DNA of 60,054 bases from Clostridium sp. D53t1_180928_C8 (GTDB taxonomy: Bacteria; Bacillota; Clostridia; Clostridiales; Clostridiaceae), in NCBI RefSeq assembly GCF_015667795.1, contig NZ_JADPEL010000021.1, positions 1 to 60,054 on the forward strand, read 5' to 3'. The notes below the pieces were generated by a model, which was not told where the DNA came from, made no database searches, and saw nothing but the letters and a program-made list of their open reading frames with translations. This document shows positions 47,426 through 56,264 of this stretch, piece by piece. Positions within the stretch are counted from its first letter, which is position 1; every line of letters starts with the position of its first letter. Both the position numbers and the translations under genes were made by a program.

Positions 47426-48211
47426 TTATATAATAACTTCTACCCCATAGTGATCTGAAACTACACTTCTATTTATATCATTAAATATTACCTTAGATTT
47501 TTTTACATCCACTTCTTTATTGCTTAGTATTAAATCTAATCTCTTCTTTTCAGATTGTGCTTCCCATCCTGCAATTTCTCCAATAACAGTAATTCCAGCG
47601 TCTTTTTCTTGTGCCATAAAGTAAGTATCAATTAGACCTTTATTTATTAAATAATCATATCCTTCATTTTTCACCAATGCATTATTGTTAAAATCTCCCA
47701 TAACAAAAGATAATCTATCATTTCTTATATTCTCTAATAATTTATCTGCTTGATATTTAAAAGGTTCTATACTATCGTTCCACCACCCTGTATGACAGCT
47801 ATAAAAATCAATTAATTCTCCTTGAATATCGATTGTTATATTAACTATATTTCTACTTCTATAGTTTGTTTTATCTTCACTTTTCGAAATATAAAACGAT
47901 TTAAAATCTTTAATATCATGTAATGTTAATATTGCTAACCCTTCTTCATATATATCATAGCCTATATGAGAGTAATCCCATACAAAGTTATATTTATATT
48001 CATTAATGTTATTCAATTCTTCAATTAATAATTTAGCAAAATTATCTTCTTTAATTTTAGAGTTTACATTTTTTGAAGCTATTTTTTGACTTACTTCTTG
48101 AAGAGCTATTACATCGTATTGCTCCTCTTTAATGACCTTTGCTAAATATTTAATTTTTTCAATCTGATTTTCCTCTTGCCATGAATGGCAATTTAAAGTT
48201 AAAAGTTTCAT
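47426..48211 (-). CDS. Endonuclease/exonuclease/phosphatase (EEP) family protein
   Basis: A 261-residue metal-dependent phosphoesterase fold protein. EEP motifs: TLNCHSW (4-10), VIALQEVSQ (about 34-42), YSCHTGWW (about 137-144), MGDFNN (about 171-176), RLDLILS and VSDHYGVE at the end. Two bases separate it from the PTS gene, so it is the last gene of the maltose operon. Its substrate is unknown; a phosphosugar or phosphodiester linked to sugar metabolism is only inference. No signal peptide, so cytoplasmic. Confidence 0.85.
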   Translation of the reverse strand: MKLLTLNCHSWQEENQIEKIKYLAKVIKEEQYDVIALQEVSQKIASKNVNSKIKEDNFAKLLIEELNNINEYKYNFVWDYSHIGYDIYEEGLAILTLHDIKDFKSFYISKSEDKTNYRSRNIVNITIDIQGELIDFYSCHTGWWNDSIEPFKYQADKLLENIRNDRLSFVMGDFNNNALVKNEGYDYLINKGLIDTYFMAQEKDAGITVIGEIAGWEAQSEKKRLDLILSNKEVDVKKSKVIFNDINRSVVSDHYGVEVII

Positions 48212-48212
48212 A

Positions 48213-49880
48213 TTAAACTCCTAATATATCTTGAATATTTGATTTTAATACATCAGCTTTTGGGCCATAAATAGCTTGAACTCCGCTATCCTTTAAAATT
48301 AATCCTAAAGCCCCATTCTTTTTCCATTCTTTCTCATCTGCAACCTTATCTATATCTTTAACTGTTACTCTTAAACGTGTCATGCATGCATCAACATCTT
48401 CAATATTTTCTTTTTCTCCTAATAAAGAAATTATTTTTAAAGATAAAACATCATTTGCTGTAGCCTTATCTATTGCAGCTTCACTCTTTGAATCATTTGA
48501 CTCTTCTTCATCATAATTTCCTAAACGACCTGGTGTAGGAATTTTAAACTTTTTAATGCAGAAACTAAATACTCCATAGTTAATTCCAAAGAATGCTAAA
48601 CAAGCAATAATGAAGTTAATAACATCTCCAATTAATCCAGCATTAATCATCATAGGTATACGAGTTATAAGTTCTATTGCACCAAAAGCATGTACTCTTA
48701 AATTAATTAAATCAGCTAATGCAAATGCTAAACCTGTTAATATTGCATATACAACATAAAGCACTGGTGATATAAACATAAATAAGAATTCTATTGGTTC
48801 ACTTACCCCTGTTAAGAACACTGCTAATCCAATTGAAATAAACATTGATTTATATTTTTTCTTTTTATCTGGATCTACATTTTTATACATTGCTAATGCA
48901 ACCCCTAATAATGATGCCGTTGATAAAATTACTTGCCCAACCTTAAATCTTGCTGGAGTTACTGTTGCTAATAAATTATTATATTCAGACATATTACCTG
49001 CAGACTTAAAGTTAATTAAATCTGTTATCCATGCAAACCATAATGGATCTTGCCCTGCAATTACTGTGCCTGCTGCTGCACCTGTTAATGATGTATAAAC
49101 GCCACCTAATTCAGTATAATTTACTGGAATTGTTAACATATGATGTAGTCCAAATGGTAGTAATAAACGTTCTAATGCTCCATATACAAATGGTGCTAAT
49201 ACAGGGGCTGTATCTTTTGAATTAGCAAGCCATATACCAAAACTATTTAAAGCACCTTGTGCAAAAGGCCAAACTATAGAAAGAATTAAAGCTGTAACTG
49301 TTGACCATAAAATAACAACAAAAGGAACAAATCTTTTTCCATTAAAGAAATTTAATGCTTGTGGTAACTTATTGTAATTATAATATTTATTAAATAATGT
49401 TGCTCCTAAGAAACCTGAAATAATACCTATAAATACTCCCATATTAAGTGCTGGTGATCCTAAAACACTTGTAAAGTAATCTGGAACAACTAATGTTGCA
49501 CCTAATAAAGATTTAACTGTAGCGGTGCTATCTGCTAACATTTCACTGCTTACACCAAAAATTGCACCTGTAATACGATTAATAAGAACAAATGATAGTA
49601 GACCTGCAAAAGCTCCACCAGCTCTTTCTTTAGCCCATGATCCACCTATTGCAACTGCAAATAATATATGTAGGTTTCCAATAATTCCCCATCCTATATT
49701 ATCCATTACTCTAGATATTGCTTGAATTATATCGGCCTCAAAATACATTCCCAATAATTTTCCTATGGTTATCATTAAACCTGCTGCCGGCATAACAGCA
49801 ATAACTACTAATAATGCTTTACCAAATTTTTGCCAAAAGTCGAAAGATAATAATTTTCCTTTTTTCTTAGATTTACCCAT
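48213..49880 (-). CDS. PTS EIICB, maltose/glucose type
   Basis: A 555-residue PTS permease. The EIIC part has about ten helices (to about 430), including the GFLHHML-like substrate motif here read as PFGLHHMLTIPVNYTELGG and the TGVSEPIEFLFMF motif. The C-terminal EIIB domain has the phosphorylated Cys in DVDACMTRLRVTV (about 493-505). No EIIA is fused, so a shared EIIA-Glc is needed. Start at 49880 after AAGGGGA; the TTG at 49898 has no ribosome site. Operon position next to an alpha-glucosidase and a LacI regulator points to maltose or a related alpha-glucoside. Confidence 0.93.
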   Translation of the reverse strand: MGKSKKKGKLLSFDFWQKFGKALLVVIAVMPAAGLMITIGKLLGMYFEADIIQAISRVMDNIGWGIIGNLHILFAVAIGGSWAKERAGGAFAGLLSFVLINRITGAIFGVSSEMLADSTATVKSLLGATLVVPDYFTSVLGSPALNMGVFIGIISGFLGATLFNKYYNYNKLPQALNFFNGKRFVPFVVILWSTVTALILSIVWPFAQGALNSFGIWLANSKDTAPVLAPFVYGALERLLLPFGLHHMLTIPVNYTELGGVYTSLTGAAAGTVIAGQDPLWFAWITDLINFKSAGNMSEYNNLLATVTPARFKVGQVILSTASLLGVALAMYKNVDPDKKKKYKSMFISIGLAVFLTGVSEPIEFLFMFISPVLYVVYAILTGLAFALADLINLRVHAFGAIELITRIPMMINAGLIGDVINFIIACLAFFGINYGVFSFCIKKFKIPTPGRLGNYDEEESNDSKSEAAIDKATANDVLSLKIISLLGEKENIEDVDACMTRLRVTVKDIDKVADEKEWKKNGALGLILKDSGVQAIYGPKADVLKSNIQDILGV

Positions 49881-49979
49881 GTTAATTCCCCTTTTCAATG
49901 AATAATTTTATAAATTCTTCATTATATAATTTTTTTAATATTTAAAATACTATAATTCTTAATTTTTTCTCTTCATAAC

Positions 49980-51638
49980 TTATATCATGTAAAGCCTTGC
50001 TTCATATGGTTTTAGAATGAATTCATTAATATTTTCATGATAATTTACAATATAATTACTTAATAGTAAATTATCATACTTTAACTCTTCATTATATGAG
50101 TATCTCACTTTATCATGTGATAAATTCACTATTATAATGAATTTTTCATTTTCCATAGTTCTTGTATAAGCATAAATTTTTTCATCATCCTCTAAAATAA
50201 GATCATAACTACCATAAACTAATGTCTTGTTTTCTTTTCTTATTTTAATCATTTCTTTATAGAAATTTAAAATTGAATTTTTATTTTCTAGTTGTACCTT
50301 TACATTTATATTTTTATAATTTTCATTAATATTAATCCATGGTTTTCCTTCAGTAAATCCTGAATTAGCGCTATCATCCCATTGCATTGGTGTACGAGAA
50401 TTATCTCTTGATACTGCCCATACATACTTTAAAGCCTCTTCTTTACTTAAGCCTTCATCTATCTTTTCTTTATATATATTTATCCCTTTTACATCATTAT
50501 AATCATAAATTGAATCAAATTTTACGTTTGTCATTCCAATTTCTTGACCTTGATATATAAACGGTGTTCCTTGTTGCATAAAATACATTAACCCAAAAGC
50601 TGTGGCACATTCTCTTAAATATTCCTCATCATTTCCCCATGTAGAAATCACTCTAGGAATATCATGATTTTCTATATATAGCGCATTCCATCCATTTCCA
50701 TCTAATGCCTTTTGCCATTTTGTTAATACCTTTTTATAGTTTTTTACATTAAAGTTATTTTCACTTTCAGCTCCCCATAGGTGTAAATGTTCAAATTGAA
50801 ATATCATATTAAACTTTCCATTCTCTTCTCCAACCCAAAGATCCGCTTCTTCAGCCTCTACTCCATTAGCCTCTCCTACTGTCATAATATCGTAGTTATC
50901 AAAAGTTCTTTCTTTTAATTCACCTAAGTATTTATGTATTCCTTCTACATTCATATGTTTTTGAAAAGATTCTACATATTTTAACCCTTCCGGATTATCC
51001 ATATCCATTAATCCTTCTTCTTTTTTTATATGACTTATTGCATCAACTCTAAAACCATCAATCCCTTTATCCAACCACCAATTTATCATACTATAAATAG
51101 CTTCTCTTAGTTCTTTATTTTCCCAATTTAAATCCGGCTGTCTTTTTGTAAATAAGTGTAAAAAATATTCTTTAGTATTTTCATCAAACTCCCATGCAGA
51201 CCCCTTGAAAATACTTTCCCAATTATTAGGTTCATTCCCCTCTTTTCCTTCTCTCCAAATATACCAATCCCTTTTTGGATTATCCTTTGATGACTTAGAT
51301 TCTATAAACCATTTATGTTCATCACTAGTATGATTTACAACTAAATCTATTATAAGTTTCATATCCCTTTTATGAACTTCTCCTAGTAATTCATCAAAAT
51401 CATCCATTGTTCCAAAATCATCCATAATATCTTGATAATCACTTATATCATAACCATTGTCATCATTTGGTGATTTATACATAGGACATATCCAAATTAC
51501 ATCAATACCTAACTCTTTCAAATAATCTAACTTAGAAGTTATTCCCTTTAAATCTCCTATTCCATCCCCATTGGAATCCTTAAAACTTCTAGGATATATT
51601 TGATATCCTACTGCTTCTTTCCACCAAACTCTTTTCAT
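49980..51638 (-). CDS. malL: GH13 alpha-glucosidase (maltase type)
   Basis: A 552-residue glycoside hydrolase of family GH13_31. Catalytic residues by motif: nucleophile Asp199 (GFRVDAISH), acid/base Glu256 (TVGEANG) and Asp326 (IENHDIPRV). Conserved region I reads IDLVVNHTSDEH (97-108). The residue after the nucleophile is Ala200; in this subfamily Val at this site marks alpha-1,6 enzymes and Ala is found in alpha-1,4-specific ones, so maltose-type substrates are favoured. Start at 51638 after AGAGGGGTG, with an operator just upstream. No signal peptide. Confidence 0.93.
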   Translation of the reverse strand: MKRVWWKEAVGYQIYPRSFKDSNGDGIGDLKGITSKLDYLKELGIDVIWICPMYKSPNDDNGYDISDYQDIMDDFGTMDDFDELLGEVHKRDMKLIIDLVVNHTSDEHKWFIESKSSKDNPKRDWYIWREGKEGNEPNNWESIFKGSAWEFDENTKEYFLHLFTKRQPDLNWENKELREAIYSMINWWLDKGIDGFRVDAISHIKKEEGLMDMDNPEGLKYVESFQKHMNVEGIHKYLGELKERTFDNYDIMTVGEANGVEAEEADLWVGEENGKFNMIFQFEHLHLWGAESENNFNVKNYKKVLTKWQKALDGNGWNALYIENHDIPRVISTWGNDEEYLRECATAFGLMYFMQQGTPFIYQGQEIGMTNVKFDSIYDYNDVKGINIYKEKIDEGLSKEEALKYVWAVSRDNSRTPMQWDDSANSGFTEGKPWININENYKNINVKVQLENKNSILNFYKEMIKIRKENKTLVYGSYDLILEDDEKIYAYTRTMENEKFIIIVNLSHDKVRYSYNEELKYDNLLLSNYIVNYHENINEFILKPYEARLYMI

Positions 51639-51655
51639 TAAAACACCCCTCTTAC

Positions 51656-51671
51656 GTGCAATCGGTTGCAC
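51656..51671. promoter_or_regulatory. LacI-type operator O1 in the malL leader
   Basis: GTGCAATCGGTTGCAC: outer GTGCAA/TTGCAC are perfect inverted arms around a TCGG centre with CG, the standard form for LacI-family operators. It differs from O2 only at the first and last base. Confidence 0.85.
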
Positions 51672-51683
51672 AACTATTTAAAT

Positions 51684-51714
51684 AATATGTACAGTATTAA
51701 CTACTGTACATATT
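51684..51714. terminator. Palindrome between malR and malL: terminator of malR or attenuator
   Basis: AATATGTACAGTA-TTAAC-TACTGTACATATT, 13-bp perfect stem. On the plus strand a T-rich run follows; on the minus strand the following bases are ATTATTTAAATAG, a weak T run. It lies in the predicted malL leader, so it may limit read-through into malL. Confidence 0.6.
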
Positions 51715-51776
51715 TTTATTTTTAACTTGTCCAACTGTTTTACAACTTACTAAATCGTTACCAGTTCCATGAATTT

Positions 51777-51805
51777 ACTATAACACCTTCAGAAATTGTT
51801 TACAA
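51777..51805 (-). promoter_or_regulatory. Promoter for malL and the PTS operon
   Basis: TTGTAA (51805-51800), 17-base spacer, TATAGT (51782-51777) on the minus strand. Predicted start near 51770. O2 is centred about 112 bases upstream and O1 about 107 bases downstream of that start. Confidence 0.65.
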
Positions 51806-51867
51806 GAATTAAATTATCCCATTTTCAGCCAAATTTTTAAATTATACTTAATTATCTCTCTTTTTCT

Positions 51868-52908
51868 TTAATTTATGCAATCGGTTGCATTAAACTTTAC
51901 ATTACCTTTTTTCAACAACGATTCTCTCTCTATAAGATTAGTTTCAACAACATAATATCCTTTACTTTCTCTATTTTCTAATTTATCAATTAGTAATTTT
52001 GTTGCATACTTTCCTAGCTTTTCTGAATTAATATCAACTGAAGCTAATGGTGGATTTTTATATTGAGCCATGGGAATATTGTTAAATCCAACTATAGCTA
52101 TATCTTCATTACCTAATTCTTTAATAGCCCTTTGAACTCCAAAAGCCAATAAATCATCTGTTGTCACAAATGCTGATACTTTATTTTTCTCTAAGATTTT
52201 CCTAGCACCTATGTATCCATTTTCTTCCGAGAAATCATCCATCTCTATTATTAATGAATCTTTCACTTCTACATTTCTACTAAATAAAGCTTGCTTATAT
52301 CCATTTAACCTATCTTTAGAAACATTCATTTCCTTTTTGGCACCTATAAATGCTATTTCTTTATTACCTTTTTTTATTAAGTTTTGAGTTAGATTATACA
52401 TAGCTGCAAAGTTATCATTGTCAACCCATAAAACATCATCAATTTCATCTGGTCTCCCTATTACCACAAATGGAAAACACTTCTCTTTTAAATAATTAAT
52501 AGTTATATCATTCTCTTTTACATTAAATAAGCATAAACCATCTACAAGATTTCCTTCTGTAAATTTTTTTATCCATTCTTCATCATCTTTTTTGCTATCG
52601 TTAAAAGCATACATTATATAATAATTCTCCTTTTGAGAATACATACTTATACCTTTCATGGCTTGAACAAAAAACGGATTTTCAAAAGATACCTCTGCTC
52701 CTCCTGGTAATAAAACAGCTAATATTCTTGTTTTATTATTTGCAAGGCTTCTCGCTACAACACTTGGTGTATAATTTAACTTCTTTATTGCTTCATTTAC
52801 TCTTTCTTTTGTTTCTTCACTTATTTTACTACTATTTGCCAAAACTCTAGAAACTGTAGACGTTGCCACTTTAGCTTCTCTTGCTACATCTTTTATTGTT
52901 ACCTTCAT
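51868..52908 (-). CDS. malR: LacI-family transcriptional regulator (MalR-like)
   Basis: A 346-residue regulator. HTH and hinge: TIKDVAREAKVATSTVSRVL (3-22), then the sugar-binding periplasmic-protein-like core (ILAVLLPGGAEVSFENPFF, AFVTTDDLLAFGVQRA, IAIVGFNNIPMAQYKNPPLASVDIN). Start at 52908 after GGAGGG; the 52932 start lacks support. The 3' end encodes FNATDCIN and contains the operator O2 within its last codons. It sits upstream of the alpha-glucosidase and PTS genes and probably represses them; the effector would be maltose or a derivative. Confidence 0.9.
   Translation of the reverse strand: MKVTIKDVAREAKVATSTVSRVLANSSKISEETKERVNEAIKKLNYTPSVVARSLANNKTRILAVLLPGGAEVSFENPFFVQAMKGISMYSQKENYYIMYAFNDSKKDDEEWIKKFTEGNLVDGLCLFNVKENDITINYLKEKCFPFVVIGRPDEIDDVLWVDNDNFAAMYNLTQNLIKKGNKEIAFIGAKKEMNVSKDRLNGYKQALFSRNVEVKDSLIIEMDDFSEENGYIGARKILEKNKVSAFVTTDDLLAFGVQRAIKELGNEDIAIVGFNNIPMAQYKNPPLASVDINSEKLGKYATKLLIDKLENRESKGYYVVETNLIERESLLKKGNVKFNATDCIN
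51875..51890. promoter_or_regulatory. LacI-type operator O2 inside the end of malR
   Basis: ATGCAATCGGTTGCAT, within the last seven codons of malR, 219 bases from O1 and sharing its 14 inner bases. Confidence 0.8.
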
Positions 52909-52974
52909 AAACCCTCCATATTTCTTTCTCATCTCAGCCTTATTATAGTATAAATTTCTTATAAAATAAATAGA

Positions 52975-53019
52975 AGCACAGTATAATATTCTTGGTTAAT
53001 TTGAATATTATACTGTGCT
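52975..53019. terminator. Terminator after asrC
   Basis: AGCACAGTATAATATTC and its complement, 17-bp perfect stem with an 11-base loop, downstream of asrC in the minus direction and upstream of malR. Confidence 0.85.
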
Positions 53020-53032
53020 ATATCTAAATTAA

Positions 53033-54082
53033 TTATTTTCTAATTGGTCTTGTACTGCTTATTGATTTATGCATACCTATTGGTTTAACATTTATATTTG
53101 ATCTATATTCTGTTTCTGCCCAATATATATTTTCTGCTACTAAGGCCTCTTTATTAAGTTCAACTCCATCTAAAATTATTTCTTTAAACTTATTATATCC
53201 TGCTCTATCAATTAAATGTCCACCATGTAAATATTCTGGTTTATAATCCAAAGCCCATTCAGAGAATTTTTGCCAATTTGCAAATATACCAAGTACAGTT
53301 TCTTCACTTGCAAAATTAACAAATGTTTTACCCATTCTAGGATTTTGTTTTCCAGTTCTACCTCCTATAACTATTCTGTAGAACTTTTTAGGACTACGTG
53401 TCCAAGCACTTGTTGGACATGCTAATACACATTCTCCACATCCTACACAACAACAAGGATCTTTATCAACTAATCCGTTTTCATTTAAACTTAAAACTCT
53501 TGTTGCATGGTGCTCACAAGCTCTTACACAAGCTCCACATCCTATACATCTATCTTTATGATATTCCATTCTTGCTTGTCCTATTATTCCAAAATCCTGA
53601 AAATGCCCTTTTCCACAATCATTTGGACAACCAGATATTGATACCTTAATATGATAATGTGATGGGAAGATTAAATTTTCTACTTTTGTAGCTAATTCTT
53701 TTGTATTTACATTTGCTTTTATACAATGAGTATTTCCTATACATGCCATTATATTTCTAGCACCTATTGTAGGGTATCCTTTATCATTTATAGGCATATC
53801 ACAGTTACATTCATCAACTTCTACTTCTTTAATATACTCTTTTATATATTCATTTACTGCCGGTATATTTTCATATTTTATTCCTGGAATATTAAAAGTT
53901 TGTCTCATTCCTATATGAAAAGTTCCATTTCCCCAAGTTAATGCTATATGCTCTACATCACTTAAATATTTTGCATTTATTGTTCCACCTGGAATACGCA
54001 TTTGTAACATAAACTCTCCAGGAACCTTTGATTGACGGAAACAATTTACTCTAGTTTTCTTTATATCTATATCATGATTCAT
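53033..54082 (-). CDS. asrC: AsrC, anaerobic sulfite reductase subunit C (siroheme)
   Basis: The 349-residue catalytic subunit that reduces sulfite to sulfide. The siroheme/4Fe-4S ligand motif is NIMACIGNTHC (about 110-120) with SISGCPNDCGKGHFQDFG (about 148-165). Two ferredoxin-type clusters follow: CIGCGACVRACEHHATR (about 178-194) and CCVGCGECVLACPTSAW (about 210-226). Last of the asrABC operon, 13 bases after asrB, with GGAGGAG. Such operons let anaerobes use sulfite as electron acceptor or detoxify it. Confidence 0.96.
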   Translation of the reverse strand: MNHDIDIKKTRVNCFRQSKVPGEFMLQMRIPGGTINAKYLSDVEHIALTWGNGTFHIGMRQTFNIPGIKYENIPAVNEYIKEYIKEVEVDECNCDMPINDKGYPTIGARNIMACIGNTHCIKANVNTKELATKVENLIFPSHYHIKVSISGCPNDCGKGHFQDFGIIGQARMEYHKDRCIGCGACVRACEHHATRVLSLNENGLVDKDPCCCVGCGECVLACPTSAWTRSPKKFYRIVIGGRTGKQNPRMGKTFVNFASEETVLGIFANWQKFSEWALDYKPEYLHGGHLIDRAGYNKFKEIILDGVELNKEALVAENIYWAETEYRSNINVKPIGMHKSISSTRPIRK

Positions 54083-54095
54083 AATAAAACTCCTC

Positions 54096-54887
54096 CTAGT
54101 CTAATAAGCTCTTTGCTTTAGTATAGTTAAATACTGGTCCTTCTAAACAAACATAAGTCTCATCTATTCTACAGTGTCCACACTTTCCTATTGCACAAGA
54201 CATTTTTCTTTCAAACGAAACATATATTTTATCTTCTGGAACTCCTAATTTTACAAACTCTAAAGCTGTAAACTTCATCATCATTGGTGGTCCTACTATT
54301 ATTACTTCATAGTTATCTTTAAATCTTTCTAATGGTAACTTAGATAAATGTGTTGTAACTAATCCATTTTCAAACCCTTCTTTTTCACCTTTATCTAATG
54401 TATATATAGTATTAAACTTTTCTTTCCATAATCCTAATTCATCTTTAAAAAGCACTGAATTTTCATCTTTAAAACCAAATATTAAATTAACACTTTCTGC
54501 ATATGTTTCATCATTATAAAACATATTTATCATACTTCTTACTGGAGCAACTCCTGTCCCCCCTGCTACTATGATTACATTCTTATCCTTCAACTTTTCA
54601 ACTGGCCATCCCTTACCATAAGAACCTCTTAAAAATAATGTATCTCCTGGTTGTAAAGTGAAAATTTTATCTGTTACTTTTCCTACTGAACGAATAGTAA
54701 AATCTAAATACCCATCACCAAATCCACTAACTGATATTGGCGCTTCTCCAACTTTAGGAATTGATAGTTGTAAAAATTGTCCATGTTCAACCTTAATATC
54801 AGTCTCAACCCTAAATGTATATTCTAAATTACTTTCTTTTCTTATATCAATAATCTTACATGCCTTTGGTGTTAATATATTACTCAT
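54096..54887 (-). CDS. asrB: AsrB, anaerobic sulfite reductase subunit B (flavoprotein)
   Basis: A 263-residue NAD(P)H-dependent electron-transfer subunit of the ferredoxin-NADP reductase fold. FAD-binding RxYS-like region LFLRGSYGKGWP (about 91-102), nucleotide-binding VAGGTGVAPVRSM (about 110-122), and an iron-sulfur motif CAIGKCGHCRIDETYVC (about 229-245). Start at 54887 after GGAGGGG, overlapping asrA by 8 bases; this is translational coupling. The 54902 start lies upstream of the ribosome site and is rejected. Confidence 0.95.
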   Translation of the reverse strand: MSNILTPKACKIIDIRKESNLEYTFRVETDIKVEHGQFLQLSIPKVGEAPISVSGFGDGYLDFTIRSVGKVTDKIFTLQPGDTLFLRGSYGKGWPVEKLKDKNVIIVAGGTGVAPVRSMINMFYNDETYAESVNLIFGFKDENSVLFKDELGLWKEKFNTIYTLDKGEKEGFENGLVTTHLSKLPLERFKDNYEVIIVGPPMMMKFTALEFVKLGVPEDKIYVSFERKMSCAIGKCGHCRIDETYVCLEGPVFNYTKAKSLLD

Positions 54888-55923
54888 TACTTTCCCCTCC
54901 AATAATTTCTTTAACTGCCTTATCTACTTTATTTATAGTTGCTGTAATAGAAATATTTTCTGGACATCTATCTGTACATCTTCCACAACCTACACACATA
55001 TGAGTATCTCCAAACTTTTCTTTATAATCATGTATTTTGTGTAATACCTTATATCTCATTTTATCACCAGCAGTAGTTCTAAACTTATGACCTCCTGCCA
55101 TTTCATCAAAACCATCAATATGACAAGATGCTTGTACTCTTTTTCTTTCTCCAACATTAGCATTTTCATTATAAATTATATCTCTAGTTGTATAGCAAGA
55201 ACATGTAGGACAAGCTACAGTACAACTTCCACATTGAATACATCTTTTATCATATTCTTTCCACATTGCGTGCTCTTTTAATTTATTTAACACTTCTTTA
55301 CTTTCTATTTCTGGAAGATTTACCTCTGCAATATTTTTCTCTATAAATTTAAGTTCAAATTCTTCTTCAACAAAATTTGTGAAATACTTATCAAATTCGT
55401 CATCATTAATGTTGAATAATGCCGAATTCTCGTCAAATCTAACAGCTAGGCTATAATCATCTGTCTTATTACTATTCATAACTGTACAGAAACAAGTATC
55501 AAACCCTTCAACACATTCCATACATACAAATTTAACTTTTTCTCTAATTCTTTTATAAAAGACATCTTCAAATCCACCGTTTTCTAAATAAATTTTATCT
55601 TGTCTTTTTTGTGCATTTATATCGCAAGGTCTTGCAAATATTAATATCTTTTTATCACCATATGGATTTTTACTTTCTCTAAATTCATCTTCAGTAAAGA
55701 AGTATAACGTTTGGTTAATTGGTGTAATTATCTCTTTTGCTGGATATGTTGATTTTTCCCTATAAATAATCTCTTCAAAAGAATTAATCTCATCATACTT
55801 AATTATATCCGTATCTGAATATCTTCCCTGCTTTGTAAATCTCTTTGGTGCATATATCCTGTATTCCTTTTTTAATTCTTCAAACAAACTATTTATCTCA
55901 TTTGATAATAATTTATATCCCAT
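54880..55923 (-). CDS. asrA: AsrA, anaerobic sulfite reductase subunit A (iron-sulfur)
   Basis: The 347-residue first subunit that passes electrons towards AsrC. Two 4Fe-4S ferredoxin motifs lie in the C-terminal part: CIQCGSCTVACPTCSCY (about 231-247) and CVGCGRCTDRCPENIS (about 307-322). The N-terminal two thirds are the AsrA-specific domain, with FARPCDINAQKRQD near 95. Start after GGAGGG. A Rex-like operator overlaps the promoter (55996-56025). Confidence 0.95.
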   Translation of the reverse strand: MGYKLLSNEINSLFEELKKEYRIYAPKRFTKQGRYSDTDIIKYDEINSFEEIIYREKSTYPAKEIITPINQTLYFFTEDEFRESKNPYGDKKILIFARPCDINAQKRQDKIYLENGGFEDVFYKRIREKVKFVCMECVEGFDTCFCTVMNSNKTDDYSLAVRFDENSALFNINDDEFDKYFTNFVEEEFELKFIEKNIAEVNLPEIESKEVLNKLKEHAMWKEYDKRCIQCGSCTVACPTCSCYTTRDIIYNENANVGERKRVQASCHIDGFDEMAGGHKFRTTAGDKMRYKVLHKIHDYKEKFGDTHMCVGCGRCTDRCPENISITATINKVDKAVKEIIGGESNE

Positions 55924-55995
55924 ATGTATCCCTCCAAAACTTAGTTTAACGATGTAAAAAGCTTTATTTTTTATTTATTTGCTTCCTACAATTTC

Positions 55996-56025
55996 ACTAT
56001 ACTACTTTTGTTATTAAATTAACAA
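55996..56025 (-). promoter_or_regulatory. asrABC promoter with Rex-type operator
   Basis: The minus strand has TTGTTAATTTAATAACAA (56025-56008), one mismatch from the Rex consensus TTGTTAA-N4-TTAACAA. Its first six bases TTGTTA act as -35; 18 bases later TATAGT (56001-55996) is the -10. The -35 is therefore inside the operator, as expected for repression when NADH/NAD is low. asrA starts about 70 bases downstream. Confidence 0.72.
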
Positions 56026-56034
56026 TTGAACTTT

Positions 56035-56048
56035 ATGATAATTATCAT
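56035..56048. promoter_or_regulatory. Perfect palindrome, Fur-box-like, upstream of asrABC
   Basis: ATGATAATTATCAT is a perfect 14-base palindrome sharing GATAAT/ATTATC with Fur boxes but lacking the central spacer base of the 7-1-7 form. Just upstream of the asrABC promoter. Confidence 0.4.
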
Positions 56049-56210
56049 TTAAAAATTTTATGATTACATTAATTTTCCAACAATTCAGTTAATCAAATTT
56101 CTATATAAAAATATATTTATAAATTAACATTATACAAAACAAAAATTTTAATTACCCTAATTCTATATAAGTTATAAAATGAAAGATAATAAAAAATCTA
56201 CTTATACAAA

Positions 56211-56254
56211 AAACCTAGGATAACTACTTAATTAGAAGCACTTATTCTAGGTTT
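56211..56254 (-). terminator. Terminator after the GNAT gene
   Basis: AAACCTAG...CTAGGTTT with ATAA/TTAT inner pairs, ten bases past the stop codon in the minus direction. Confidence 0.75.
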
Positions 56255-56264
56255 CTTGTTATTT

